A DNA stretch of 64,000 nucleotides from CAYFWF01 sp964346815 (GCA_964346815.1 CAYFWF010000050.1:62001-126000); one strand, 5' to 3'; counted from the stretch's first letter, positions 8,732-18,018 are shown. The notes: a model not told the origin generated them from the letters alone. A program made the numbers and translations.

Positions 8732-10878
8732 CTCTCTATGCTGATGTCGTCCTTGGTCTTCCGCTGACCCAGACATTCACCTATATCATACCTGAATCCC
8801 ACCAAAACCTCGTCCAGTTAGGCTCCAGGGTTCTCGTTCCCTTTCAGAGGAGGAGTTTAACCGGATTTATCGTCAAACTAAGGAAAAGAAGAAAGACAAG
8901 AGAATATGATCTCAAGGAGATACAAGCTGTACTGGATGAGGAACCTGTTTTTTCTCCTGATTTTCTTTCCTTTACCCGCAAATTGAGCGAGCATTATTTT
9001 TGCTCCTGGGGAGAGCTGCTCCAGGCTTCCCTCCCCCCCTCCTATCTCCCTAAAAGCAGGATGAGGTATTTTTTGACCGAGAAGGGAAAAACATCCCTTC
9101 AGGACGATTCCCTTTCTGAGGATGAAAAGCGGGTCTTGAGTCTGCTTCATAAAGGACCCTATACCCGGACGTATATAAAGAGAAAAACTAAAACTGGATC
9201 ATTGTCCTCCCTGCTTTCGAGGCTTGATAGGAAAGGTCTCATCCAGGTCAAAACGGAAGTGGTGAAATCTGTGCAGAGAAGGAGCCTGGCCGGTGCGCCT
9301 TCCTCAGTACAACTCGAGATGGACTTCTCTCTGGATCAGAAATCCCTAGAGGCTGTAGAGGCCATATCAAGGCCCCTCCCAAAAAAGGTTTTTTCTCCTT
9401 TTTATCTTTATGCTGCCCGGACAACAAGAGAGGCTGTTTACTTCGGCCTGATTCAAAGAGTGCTGGATGTCCAGAAGAGAGTGCTTTTCCTGGTTCCAGA
9501 GATTTCTCTGACCCAAACGCTTTTGGAAAGATTCGAAAAAAGACTGGGAAAAAGAGCCGCACTCCTCCACAGTCAATTGACCGAGAAAGAAAGAGAAAGG
9601 GAGTGGAAGAGGATAAAAGAAGGCCAAGCAGAGGTGGTGGCCGGACCCCGCTCTGCTCTATTCTCCCCTTTAACCGATCTGGGATTGATCATACTGGATG
9701 AAGAACACGATGATTCCTATTATCAGAGAGAAAGTCCCTCCTATGATGCCCGGAAAGGAGCATGGCTGAGAGCAAAAAATGCACCCTCGCTTTTGGTTTA
9801 TGGCTCGTCGATGCCTTCTGTGGAAGCATATCATAAGGCGGAAAAAGAAGGATATTTAATAAGCTTGAAGGAGCAATCCAGTAAAAGAAAAATTGCCTTC
9901 ATAGGAGGTAAAGCCAGAGACGGTCTCTTTGAGGATAGATTGATCCAGAAAATTGAGAGAAAAGTTGAGAGGAAAGAACCCGTACTTGTCTTCTACAACC
10001 GCAGGGGCTATGTGTCTTTTCTTATTTGTCCACGCTGCAGGTTCATGCCGCGCTGCACCCGTTGCGACGCGGCCTTGCGATACCATAAGAAGGAAAGGAA
10101 ACTGATCTGTCATTACTGCGGCTATTCCACAGTGAAGCCAGACTACTGTCCGGAGTGCGGGAGCAGGCTTGGCTTTGCTCAGAGTTTCGGGATTGAGGTG
10201 GTGGAAGAGGAATTGAAAAAAAGGCTCCCTCATAGATGTGTGATGAGTTTTGATTCAGATGCGGTGAAGACAAAGAAAGAGCAGGAAAGAATGATTTCCT
10301 TGTTGAACAATAAAAAGATCGATATTCTCCTCGGCACCCAACTTCTCGCTCGCCAAAAAGGGCTCCTCCCTGTATCTTTGGTCGTAATTCTTCATCCTGA
10401 AATCCTTCTCACATTGCCCGATTTCAGAGCGAGTCAAAAGACCTTCCTGGCTGTCAGTCAAATGGCAAAATTTTTAGCTCAAGAGAAAGATTCTGAGTTG
10501 GTGGTGCAAACATCGGTCCCCGAACACCACAGCATCCGCTTTGCGGCTCTGGAGGACTACCGATCTTTCTTCCGCCAGGAAATCAAATTCCGTCAGATCA
10601 TGAATTATCCCCCGTACGCCCATGTGGCTGAAGTGCTTTTCAGCGGAGAGAATTTAAGGATCCTTGCCAGAGAGTCCAGAAGTTTTTCTGTTCATGTAAA
10701 AGAGAACGAGGCTGATATCGAGATCTGGGGGCCGGCGTTGGCCTCTATAGCCAGGGTGAGGGGAAGATACAGAGTCCAGGTCGTTTTGAAGTCGAAAAAA
10801 AAGAGGGCCCTCTTCGGAGCCCTCAGAGAGTCTTTATCCAGTGTGAAATCCAGAAAGGCTGTCTTTATCTACGATTAG
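8728..10878 (+). CDS. priA: PriA-like primosomal protein with degenerate helicase motifs
   Basis: PriA restarts stalled replication forks. At 716 residues this is full length, with the N-terminal DNA-binding domain (YADVVLGLPLTQTFTYIIP), VPEISLTQT, a DEEH box (IILDEEHDDSYYQ) and an intact eight-Cys zinc region at about residues 434-480. The Walker A region expected as GVTGSGKT reads AARTTREA (residues 229-236), and the motif VI region expected as QVAGRAGR reads QMAKFLAQ (from residue 578). ATP-driven unwinding is therefore doubtful, as described for actinobacterial PriA-like proteins. The frame is uninterrupted, so this is not a pseudogene. The start overlaps the UDG stop as ATGA. Confidence 0.88.
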   Translation: MTLYADVVLGLPLTQTFTYIIPESHQNLVQLGSRVLVPFQRRSLTGFIVKLRKRRKTREYDLKEIQAVLDEEPVFSPDFLSFTRKLSEHYFCSWGELLQASLPPSYLPKSRMRYFLTEKGKTSLQDDSLSEDEKRVLSLLHKGPYTRTYIKRKTKTGSLSSLLSRLDRKGLIQVKTEVVKSVQRRSLAGAPSSVQLEMDFSLDQKSLEAVEAISRPLPKKVFSPFYLYAARTTREAVYFGLIQRVLDVQKRVLFLVPEISLTQTLLERFEKRLGKRAALLHSQLTEKEREREWKRIKEGQAEVVAGPRSALFSPLTDLGLIILDEEHDDSYYQRESPSYDARKGAWLRAKNAPSLLVYGSSMPSVEAYHKAEKEGYLISLKEQSSKRKIAFIGGKARDGLFEDRLIQKIERKVERKEPVLVFYNRRGYVSFLICPRCRFMPRCTRCDAALRYHKKERKLICHYCGYSTVKPDYCPECGSRLGFAQSFGIEVVEEELKKRLPHRCVMSFDSDAVKTKKEQERMISLLNNKKIDILLGTQLLARQKGLLPVSLVVILHPEILLTLPDFRASQKTFLAVSQMAKFLAQEKDSELVVQTSVPEHHSIRFAALEDYRSFFRQEIKFRQIMNYPPYAHVAEVLFSGENLRILARESRSFSVHVKENEADIEIWGPALASIARVRGRYRVQVVLKSKKKRALFGALRESLSSVKSRKAVFIYD
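10795..10824 (-). terminator. Rho-independent terminator of the pilus/lipoprotein operon, inside priA
   Basis: On the minus strand GAGGGC (10819-10824) pairs with GCCCTC (10803-10808). A CTC/GAG inner stem is capped by CGAA, and eight T residues (10795-10802) follow directly. It lies about 60 nt beyond the stop of the minus-strand lipoprotein gene and within the coding 3' end of the convergent priA gene. Confidence 0.78.
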
Positions 10879-10884
10879 CGACCT

Positions 10885-11778
10885 CTAGTTTCCTTTCTTC
10901 AGTGTGATTTTGAAGTCGGCATGAAGCCAGTATTTATTGGGATCTGGGGCACCATAGGGCCCAAATCCTTCCCACCAGGTTTGTGGCTGGACGGTGATGC
11001 TGACTTTCTGTTCGCTGCTGCTCATTTGGCTGCTTGTCGGGCCTCTATAGATCATAGTGGCATAACCATTGGCGTTTGTATCCTTGGATGTCTTGACCTT
11101 GCCATCGCTGAAAGTGCCGGGACCGCTGTTGATCTCGAAGAAGATTTTCCGTCCCGCAATAGGTGTTCCATCCGGAACGGCGAAAAAGACCTTGATGACA
11201 GCCTCAGGCCTTGTGTTCGTGCACCACAGGATGTTCGGTTCGACCGTCACGTTGAAGATGACATCTGAGTAATCCCGAACGAAAAAGACCGGGGTAGCCT
11301 CCTCGATCATTTCATTCCCTTCCCAGGCAACATTGGCTGTGATGTAGTAAGAGTCAAAAGCAGTATTTCTGGCTGGATCGAGAATTATTGGAATTTCTTC
11401 AGCTGTCGGTCCATAATAATTGATGGTTATGATACCATTCCCATCGGTGACTCTTGTGGCTACTGCCTGCACACCTTCAAAATATCCAACGCTGTCGGCT
11501 CTTTGAGATTTCGTTGCGTTAATGATTTCGAAGAAGACGGTCCGCCCTGACAGCGGTTCCCCGTTGAATTTTTTTAATACCGCGGTTATGGTCGTGGCTT
11601 GTCTTTGCTGGAATCCGGCAAAAAGGACATTCGGACTCGCTGAGACCTTAAATGAAATGGCGAATCCTGAAGGCCCTAAGGGAGAAGGCTCTTCCACGGC
11701 GTCCCTTGTACAGGAGGTGATGACAGCTATACTCAGAATCAGACAGAGGATCGGTAAAAATTTATTTTTTGTTCTCAT
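10885..11778 (-). CDS. Lipoprotein with Ig-like (invasin/Big_1-type) repeats, pilus operon
   Basis: A 297-residue exported lipoprotein: basic start, hydrophobic stretch and lipobox ITSC near residue 23. Two similar beta-sandwich-like segments follow (for example LSGRTVFFEI...VTDGNGIITINYYGPT and IAGRKIFFEI...DTNANGYATMIYRGPT), resembling the bacterial Ig-like folds of adhesins. The segment periodicity is about 120-130 residues. Its ATG overlaps the upstream gene's stop (TAATG), so it is the last gene of the pilM-Q transcript. It might be an accessory of the pilus secretin or a surface-exposed partner; no function is established. Confidence 0.75.
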   Translation of the reverse strand: MRTKNKFLPILCLILSIAVITSCTRDAVEEPSPLGPSGFAISFKVSASPNVLFAGFQQRQATTITAVLKKFNGEPLSGRTVFFEIINATKSQRADSVGYFEGVQAVATRVTDGNGIITINYYGPTAEEIPIILDPARNTAFDSYYITANVAWEGNEMIEEATPVFFVRDYSDVIFNVTVEPNILWCTNTRPEAVIKVFFAVPDGTPIAGRKIFFEINSGPGTFSDGKVKTSKDTNANGYATMIYRGPTSSQMSSSEQKVSITVQPQTWWEGFGPYGAPDPNKYWLHADFKITLKKGN

Positions 11779-12407
11779 TATGCACCTCCTTCTCCGCTGG
11801 ATTCCTGTTCTGCGTAGTCAGCGAAGAATATGCTCAAATAACCTGTTGCCTTGACCGCATTGCCAACAGTGTCTTTTCCATAAAAATCGATTTTTGCTGT
11901 AACGTTCAGCTGGCCCTCTCCTCTTCCCTGAGCCATATCAACTAGTGGAGGCTCCAGTTTTGCTATAGCCCGGACGATAATGAAGGAAACGCTCTCCTCA
12001 GAGTCAATTTCCACCAGAGCCGACATCGCTCCTTCGAAAGAATAAGGGACATCCACTCCCTCTTGGCTTTTGCCATCCGAACGGATGTAGCTCACCACAT
12101 ATCTTTCGACAAAAATACTGCTGTAGACGGAAGGGTCTTCGAATAAGGGATTTGGATCAAGAGTCTTTGCTGTGAATGTCACTACAGCGGCATCGTCTGC
12201 AACGGTCGCATTTCCGTCGGAGTCGGTATCGACGACGTCCGACTCGAGAAAGTTGGCCTCAGAATCTTCGATATCGGTTCCTACAATCTCCACCACAAGA
12301 AGCAGGGTGTCAGATTTGGAATCGTCCTCCAAGGGATTGCAAGAGAACAGGAGGAAAAGGACCGGGACGATTACCATCAGTTTTAACACATTTTTCATTT
12401 TTCTCAT
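11778..12407 (-). CDS. Lipoprotein of unknown function, pilus operon
   Basis: The 209-residue product has a lipoprotein signal (lipobox LFSC, Cys near residue 23) and then an acidic, Asp/Ser-rich segment (about residues 27-70) before a predicted beta-rich body. The last residues are Gly/Glu-rich. AAGGTGA precedes the ATG at 12407, which begins 12 nt after the pilQ stop; ATG 12398 is possible. I recognise no family. Its position between pilQ and a second lipoprotein suggests a periplasmic or outer-membrane role linked to the pilus, which is inference. Confidence 0.7.
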   Translation of the reverse strand: MRKMKNVLKLMVIVPVLFLLFSCNPLEDDSKSDTLLLVVEIVGTDIEDSEANFLESDVVDTDSDGNATVADDAAVVTFTAKTLDPNPLFEDPSVYSSIFVERYVVSYIRSDGKSQEGVDVPYSFEGAMSALVEIDSEESVSFIIVRAIAKLEPPLVDMAQGRGEGQLNVTAKIDFYGKDTVGNAVKATGYLSIFFADYAEQESSGEGGA

Positions 12408-12419
12408 TTTGTCACCTTC

Positions 12420-14735
12420 TTATCTAAGAATTCTGGGAGTTATGAAGATGAGCAACTCTCGGCTTTGCTTGGTTCGTGCGAACGATTTGAACAGGTTTCC
12501 CAGAATCGGAATTTTATGAAAAAACGGAACTCGATCTCGAGTTATGGAATCTTCTGTTCGATAAATACCTCCTATCACCGTAGTTCCTCCGTCTGGGATC
12601 ATGACCGTCGTCATGGCGCTCTGGGTGATAATAGGAGGGATGCCATTGACAAGATTGGCGAAATCCGCAGCATTGTTTCTGAGTTCGAGATGCATGATGA
12701 TGGTACCTTCGGCTGTGATTTGAGGGGTGGCTCTCAGCTCGAGGGCTGCGTTGATATAGCGTGTTGTTACTGTAAAATTGGCGACTGTCTGCACCGGGAT
12801 CTGTCTGCCCTGAATGATCTCAGCTTCCTGATTGTTCTGAGTGGTTACTGACGGGCTGGAAATGATCCGGCCGTTGCCGGAGGTTTCCAATGCAGAAATG
12901 GCCATATCCAGTCTGAAGGTATCCAGAACATTGGCAAAAGATACTCCCATGGCAGTCGTGAATGCAGGAGCCGGCAGGTTGACCGCATATCCACCCAGCG
13001 GCCCTCCGATGCCCTTGGTCACAATTCCCGCTGGAATCAAGGCACCGTCAACAAGCACTTTGTGCGGAAACTGAAGGGAAGTTTGATTCCCGTAAAAAGG
13101 ATCGACAATGCCTCTTGCTCCCCACTGGATCCCGAGGTTCTTGACAAATTGGCTTGTTGCCTCCACAATTCGAGCCTCGATGGCGACCTGAGGAGTAGGC
13201 GTGTCAAATACGTCGATAAGTCTTTCAATGAGCACGATACGATCCCTGACATCGGTGATGACCAAGGTGTTCGTTCGATTGTCAACGATCATCTCTCCCC
13301 TTTCCGAGAGTTTGTTCCGAAGGAGGCTATCCACGTCGGCGGCTTTGGAATAGGACAGAGTGAAGGATTTTGTCGAGAGAGGACCTGCAAGTTCTTCGCT
13401 CTCTTCAAGCTTTTGCAGCTCTTCACGTTCACGGGTAATGGTTCCGATAGGTGCAATCCTGAGAACGTTCCCTTCCAGCGTTCTTCCCATCTTATTGGTC
13501 TTAAGAAGAATATCGAGGGCCTGATCCCAGGGCACATCCACAAGGTTGCAGGTAACGACTCCCCTGACCTCGGGATCGAAAACAACATTCAACCCCACAT
13601 GCTCACCTATATAGGTGATGATATCACGGAGATCGGCATCTTTGAATTTCAGGGTCATGACCTCGCCTGAGTATTCCTCCTGTCTTTCGGAGATGGTTTT
13701 GGGTTGGAACTGCTCTTCTTGGAAACTTTCAATGCGGGATCCATTCTTCTCTGGCGCGAGCTTCTCGGGAAGTTCAATTTTTTCCTCGGTGGCCTTCGGT
13801 TTCGATGTGGTGATTCTCTCAATGGGAGGATTTTCTATTTGCTCCCGCGCCTTTGGTTTGTTTTCCGAAGGTTTATCCTCTTTAACAGGAGGAGGTGCAG
13901 GTTTGAAAACAGGTCTACTGGCGGCCGGGACAGAATGAATTGTTCGATCTTTATAAAAGGAGACAGTGAGGCTGTTATCAGTAGATTTTATGGAATAGAG
14001 TTTTGGCTCGGTGAGGTCAAAGACCATCCTTGAAACCGTATAAGGGTTGGCGATTTGGAATTGGGCAGCTCTGACTTTTTTTACACCGAGCTTGTTGACA
14101 GATTGCGCAGATTTGGAGGTCGAGAAATAGGTGTTGTAAAGGTCGACAACGAGCCGGAGAGGTTGATCCAGTACGAAAACGTTGGATACAGCCTTGTGGC
14201 TGAGGGTTGCCTTGACGTCGACTCTGTCAGCCTTTTCGGAAACGTCGATGTTTGTGAGATAGCTCACCTGGTTCGAGGTTTGTGTCAGTTGGCCTTTGAT
14301 TTCAGGAGAAAGGACGTATTTTCCAGCGGATCTTTGTATGTGGTTCAACGCGACGATAGTGTTGTTTTTATCCGAAACAATTTGGTAAGGAACGCGTTCT
14401 TTAAGATCGACTTCCAGACGGAGCGTATCTGAATCGATTTTCGTGATTCTCAAGTCTTTAATCAATGAAGATGTGAGGGTTGACAGGTCAGGTTCGGCAT
14501 TCGTTTCGACTCCATCGAAATCCACGAGCAGGGTGGAAGGACGGTCATCTGCGTAGCTTGAATGGAAAAGAGTCAAAGGAGAATCTGACTCGAGTATAAC
14601 CCTAGTAGTCGGATTACCGGGAGATACAGAAATGTTGCTTATGTTGCCTAAGGGCTCGTTGTGGCTTGCAAATCCGCTGACCAGAGAAAGAGCGCAAAGA
14701 CAAACAAGGATTTGCAGATATTTTTTCGTTTTCAT
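12420..14735 (-). CDS. pilQ: Type IV pilus secretin PilQ
   Basis: PilQ forms the outer membrane pore for the pilus. The 771-residue protein has a signal peptide, two peptidoglycan-binding AMIN-like domains (about 30-130 and 150-260), a Pro/Lys/Glu-rich linker (about 270-350), an STN/secretin N0 domain (MTLKFKDADLRDIITYIGEH), an N1 domain (VDNRTNTLVITDVRDRI) and the C-terminal secretin barrel ending FARTKQSRELLIFITPRIL. Order and length are typical. The gene begins one base past the pilP stop, so the two are translationally coupled. Confidence 0.94.
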   Translation of the reverse strand: MKTKKYLQILVCLCALSLVSGFASHNEPLGNISNISVSPGNPTTRVILESDSPLTLFHSSYADDRPSTLLVDFDGVETNAEPDLSTLTSSLIKDLRITKIDSDTLRLEVDLKERVPYQIVSDKNNTIVALNHIQRSAGKYVLSPEIKGQLTQTSNQVSYLTNIDVSEKADRVDVKATLSHKAVSNVFVLDQPLRLVVDLYNTYFSTSKSAQSVNKLGVKKVRAAQFQIANPYTVSRMVFDLTEPKLYSIKSTDNSLTVSFYKDRTIHSVPAASRPVFKPAPPPVKEDKPSENKPKAREQIENPPIERITTSKPKATEEKIELPEKLAPEKNGSRIESFQEEQFQPKTISERQEEYSGEVMTLKFKDADLRDIITYIGEHVGLNVVFDPEVRGVVTCNLVDVPWDQALDILLKTNKMGRTLEGNVLRIAPIGTITREREELQKLEESEELAGPLSTKSFTLSYSKAADVDSLLRNKLSERGEMIVDNRTNTLVITDVRDRIVLIERLIDVFDTPTPQVAIEARIVEATSQFVKNLGIQWGARGIVDPFYGNQTSLQFPHKVLVDGALIPAGIVTKGIGGPLGGYAVNLPAPAFTTAMGVSFANVLDTFRLDMAISALETSGNGRIISSPSVTTQNNQEAEIIQGRQIPVQTVANFTVTTRYINAALELRATPQITAEGTIIMHLELRNNAADFANLVNGIPPIITQSAMTTVMIPDGGTTVIGGIYRTEDSITRDRVPFFHKIPILGNLFKSFARTKQSRELLIFITPRILR

Positions 14736-14736
14736 G

Positions 14737-15198
14737 TTATCGCTCCTCTATCTTGATTTCTTTGACTATGTCCTTTGGTTTCATCAAGGGTATGCCTCTT
14801 TCTTGCGTTTTGCGGAAAACCACTCGACTGTTATCTACAGAAAGGACAAATCCGTCCTCGAGGGTTTCTCCTTTCTTAATGAAGTAGGGGTAACCCTGCG
14901 AGTCGTTGATAATGGCTTCTAACACTCCTTTGCTTTCGGCAATCCCGATAAGGACGACATCATCGATGGATATATTCTGGATTCCTCTCTCCATCTCCTT
15001 TTCCGTGGCATCTTGTCCCACCAGCAGGTTTCTGAAAGGATCCCTTCTGTCCGCAGGATCATAAGTAGGACCGCGGGTTTGGATAATTTGAGTTTCTGAC
15101 TCCTGCGCTGATGTTTGTTCTTGGCTTTGAGAAAGAAGAGGTTGAGTGCCCACACAAAGAAGCCCCATCATTAATATTGGAAAGATTTTTTTTCTCAT
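14737..15198 (-). CDS. pilP: Type IV pilus assembly lipoprotein-like PilP
   Basis: PilP links the inner-membrane PilMNO platform to PilQ. The ATG at 15198 (after AAGGGGA) gives 153 residues with an N-terminal signal segment, a low-complexity Gln/Ser/Glu linker, YDPADRRDPFRNLL (the DPFR motif typical of PilP) and a small beta domain (VVLIGIAESKGVLEAII...YFIKKGETLEDGFVLSV). No convincing lipobox Cys is present at the signal cleavage site, so it may be secreted rather than lipidated. The frame is open further upstream, but that would run through pilO. Confidence 0.86.
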   Translation of the reverse strand: MRKKIFPILMMGLLCVGTQPLLSQSQEQTSAQESETQIIQTRGPTYDPADRRDPFRNLLVGQDATEKEMERGIQNISIDDVVLIGIAESKGVLEAIINDSQGYPYFIKKGETLEDGFVLSVDNSRVVFRKTQERGIPLMKPKDIVKEIKIEER

Positions 15199-15199
15199 T

Positions 15200-15775
15200 T
15201 TAGGATCCCCTTGGTTTTTGGGCAGTGGTTTTCTCTGGGGGTTCTTGCCGGAACAGGTAGGTCTTTGCTGTCCACTCGGCCGAAATAGTGGAAGCTTCGG
15301 TCTGTTCTCTGAGAGCCCGTATGGTGAAATCATCGATGTTGAAGAGACGTCGGAAATTGCTCAAACGGTCAAAAAAGATGGCAAGGTTGTGATAGGATCC
15401 GGTTATTTCTACTGAGATGGGTTTCTCTGCGTAGAAGTCCTTGGCAACCTCTTCTTTGGGCATGAACTTAACAATGTTCAATCTGGTGTCGTAAGCGAGT
15501 TGCTGCATTTGCCTCAATATGGCGCTGATTTCCTCTTTCTGGGGCATGATCGCTTCGAGCTTGCTGAGCGTAATTTTCATCCTTTCCAGTTCTGCTTGGA
15601 TTTGATCCAATTCCTGTTTTTTTTGCCTGAGATGGGCAACTTCTCCCTCCACCTTTATTCTCTCTTCCCTTATGTTGTTTAGCTCGTCATTCTTGGGCTT
15701 GTAATACATGAAATAGAAAAGCCCAAGGATAATGACGGCAACGAGGACATAAGCAAACCATGGCCATTCTCTCAT
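15200..15775 (-). CDS. pilO: Type IV pilus inner membrane protein PilO
   Basis: The 191-residue bitopic inner-membrane protein has a single helix (residues 8-25), a coiled coil (about 30-75) and a ferredoxin-fold periplasmic domain containing MPQKEEISAILRQMQQLA and ITGSYHNLAIFFDRLSNFRR, the most conserved PilO stretch. It ends in a Pro/Lys-rich tail. It overlaps pilN by 4 nt and precedes pilP, the canonical order. Confidence 0.9.
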   Translation of the reverse strand: MREWPWFAYVLVAVIILGLFYFMYYKPKNDELNNIREERIKVEGEVAHLRQKKQELDQIQAELERMKITLSKLEAIMPQKEEISAILRQMQQLAYDTRLNIVKFMPKEEVAKDFYAEKPISVEITGSYHNLAIFFDRLSNFRRLFNIDDFTIRALREQTEASTISAEWTAKTYLFRQEPPEKTTAQKPRGS

Positions 15776-16386
15776 TTTTGTTCCCCTTGCGTGGCTTCTT
15801 CGGAAGAGGCTAAAACCTGCGGAAGATCGTAGTTCGCAGTCAGTGTGAACTCGAGAAACTGGTTCGTCTGTTCCCGCCTCTGATTGATGGATATGATCCT
15901 GACGCTGCTCAGACGAGGGCTGTTCTCCAGATTGTACACATAATCAGCTATGAGATTATTGGAAAGAGCTCTTCCTTTGATATTGACTTCTCTTTCGCCA
16001 TATGAGGTTTCAGTCAACCATACCCAGCCTGGGATATTCTTGCTCAGCTCGTCCATAATCCTCACAGCGATCTCCTGACGGGCTTTTAGCTGGTTGATCA
16101 AGATGATCTTTCTCTCCAGGATGGTTTTCTGTTCTTCCAGTTCTTCAAGAGCTGTGAGGACGTACTGCAGGCTTTTTTTCTCTTCCTGGGCTTGGTTGAG
16201 AAGGTTTGTTTCCTGTTTTATAGCTTTATCCTGGAAATAGTACAGAGCAGCGATAACGACGAGAGAAAGGATGACGATCAATCCTGTTAGAGGTGTTTTT
16301 TTCTTTTCCTTGATTTCCGGAACCAGGCTGGTCGGTTCCTCTCTGAGTTCCTTTTTCTCCGGTTTTAATAAGTTTATTCTAATCAT
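15772..16386 (-). CDS. pilN: Type IV pilus inner membrane protein PilN
   Basis: The product starts MIRINLL, the conserved cytoplasmic peptide that docks into PilM. One membrane helix lies at about residues 34-50, then a coiled coil and a ferredoxin-like domain (PGWVWLTETSYGEREVNIKGRA). Its 204 residues are normal. It starts immediately after the pilM stop. Confidence 0.91.
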   Translation of the reverse strand: MIRINLLKPEKKELREEPTSLVPEIKEKKKTPLTGLIVILSLVVIAALYYFQDKAIKQETNLLNQAQEEKKSLQYVLTALEELEEQKTILERKIILINQLKARQEIAVRIMDELSKNIPGWVWLTETSYGEREVNIKGRALSNNLIADYVYNLENSPRLSSVRIISINQRREQTNQFLEFTLTANYDLPQVLASSEEATQGEQK

Positions 16387-17466
16387 TTACTTTTCCATCT
16401 TTCTTGTGGCCAATCCTGCTGCCACTCCGAAGAGAGCAGCCATTTCATCGAAATAGATATTGTCGAATTTCTTGTCATCATAGTAGATTCTTCGAAAGGG
16501 ATTGAGCAGTTCCGTGCGCATGTTGAATTTCTGTTCGAATTTTGCGGCCAGATCTTTGAGTTTTGAAAGACCACCGCTGAGAAAAATGAGATCGATTTTT
16601 TTCTCAGTCTTTTCTCCGGCTTCGTAGAAGGAAAAGGTTTTTTCAATCTCTTCGAGGATATTCTGAACGTTCATGTTCAGAATGGCCTCGAATCTTTCAG
16701 GTTCCACGTTTTTCACCGGAAGGCCTTTGAGCAATTTCTCTGCATCATCGAAACTGATCCCCAAATCTTTGCTGATATTTTCCGTAAAAAAGGAACCTCC
16801 CAGCGAAAGATCACGAAAGAGTTGAGGGATACCTTTTTCGATAATGATGACATTTGTGATGTTGGCTCCAAGATTGATGATCGCGATGGTCTTTTCCTTG
16901 CATAACTCAGGATAGTTCACCTCGAGAGCATTCTGTAAGGCAAACACATCGACTTCGATCGCTTCCAAGTTTTTTCGCGCTTGATTAATCACGTTGCTGT
17001 AATTGGAGATTTTATCTTTCTTCGCTGCCACAAGAAGTATATCGAGATTTTGTTCCTCTGAAAGGACAGAGGGCTTAAGGATTGCGTAATCGACGTTGGT
17101 TTCTTCATAAGGATACGGGATGTTATGTTTCGCTTCCCAGATGATGGACTCGGCCAATTCTTCCGTATCCATTGAAGGAAGAGAGATTTTTTTTATAATC
17201 ACCGAGTTCCCTGATACAGAAATCACCACATTTCGGTTAGTGATTTTGTTTTCGTCGAAAACCATTTTAATGGTTTCGATCACAGCAGCCGAGTCAATGA
17301 TCGTCCCCTCGACGATGGCGTCGTGGGGGAGCAGTTCATATCCGATCTTTCTCACTTCGTACAGATCTTCCGATCCTTTTCTTTTTGATTTGAGTTCGAC
17401 TGCCTTAACAGCATAAGATCCTATATCCAAGCCGACAAAATTTCTTTCTCTTCCTAATCCCAACAT
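16387..17466 (-). CDS. pilM: Type IV pilus assembly ATPase-fold protein PilM
   Basis: PilM is the cytoplasmic, FtsA/actin-like platform protein that binds ATP and the PilN amino end. The 359-residue protein shows FVGLDIGSYAVKAVELK (phosphate 1), IAIINLGANITNVIIIEKG (phosphate 2) and IFLSGGLSKLKDLA (adenosine motif). An AAAGGAAAAG Shine-Dalgarno precedes ATG 17466. It starts 23 bp after coaD and heads the pil genes. Confidence 0.93.
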   Translation of the reverse strand: MLGLGRERNFVGLDIGSYAVKAVELKSKRKGSEDLYEVRKIGYELLPHDAIVEGTIIDSAAVIETIKMVFDENKITNRNVVISVSGNSVIIKKISLPSMDTEELAESIIWEAKHNIPYPYEETNVDYAILKPSVLSEEQNLDILLVAAKKDKISNYSNVINQARKNLEAIEVDVFALQNALEVNYPELCKEKTIAIINLGANITNVIIIEKGIPQLFRDLSLGGSFFTENISKDLGISFDDAEKLLKGLPVKNVEPERFEAILNMNVQNILEEIEKTFSFYEAGEKTEKKIDLIFLSGGLSKLKDLAAKFEQKFNMRTELLNPFRRIYYDDKKFDNIYFDEMAALFGVAAGLATRKMEK

Positions 17467-17489
17467 TTTCTTTTCCTTTTATAGTAAAT

Positions 17490-17981
17490 TTATTTTGGAA
17501 CTATCTTTTGTTTCGACTTTAGATTTTTTTCCACTTCGAAGGGAACGAGGCCTTCGAGGCAGCCTCCCAGCGTACTGACCTCTTTGACCAGTCTTGAGCT
17601 GAGAAAGGAATAATTGAGGCTGGGTGTCATGAATAGCGTCTCAATTTCAGGATCTAGTTTTCTGTTCATCAGCGCCATCTGGAATTCGTATTCAAAATCC
17701 GATATAGCCCTCAATCCTCTGATGATTATCTTGGCTTCGTGCTTCTTTGCGAAGTCGACGAGCAGTCCGTGAAAGGCCTTCACTTCTACATTTTCACAAT
17801 CGGAAAAAATTTCCTGTATCATTGCCACCCTCTCTTTAGTCGAAAAGAGAGACTTTTTTTTGGGATTTTCTAAAACAGCTACCAGAATTTCTTCAAATAT
17901 TTCCAATCCCCTTTTGATAATATCGACATGACCATTCGTGATAGGATCGAACGAGCCAGGATAGACTGCCTTTTTCTTCAT
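17490..17981 (-). CDS. coaD: Phosphopantetheine adenylyltransferase
   Basis: This enzyme catalyses the penultimate step of CoA synthesis (4'-phosphopantetheine plus ATP to dephospho-CoA). ATG 17981 gives a 163-residue protein starting KKKAVYPGSFDPITNGHVDI, with the nucleotidyl-transfer motif (T/H)xGH as TNGH, then IRGLRAISDFEYEFQMA and NYSFLSSRLVKEV. Upstream in-frame sequence includes the promoter and is not coding. It is transcribed with the pil genes. Confidence 0.96.
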   Translation of the reverse strand: MKKKAVYPGSFDPITNGHVDIIKRGLEIFEEILVAVLENPKKKSLFSTKERVAMIQEIFSDCENVEVKAFHGLLVDFAKKHEAKIIIRGLRAISDFEYEFQMALMNRKLDPEIETLFMTPSLNYSFLSSRLVKEVSTLGGCLEGLVPFEVEKNLKSKQKIVPK

Positions 17982-18018
17982 GTATAAGTTATGGACTCTT
18001 TCACCTGGGGTGTTTACT

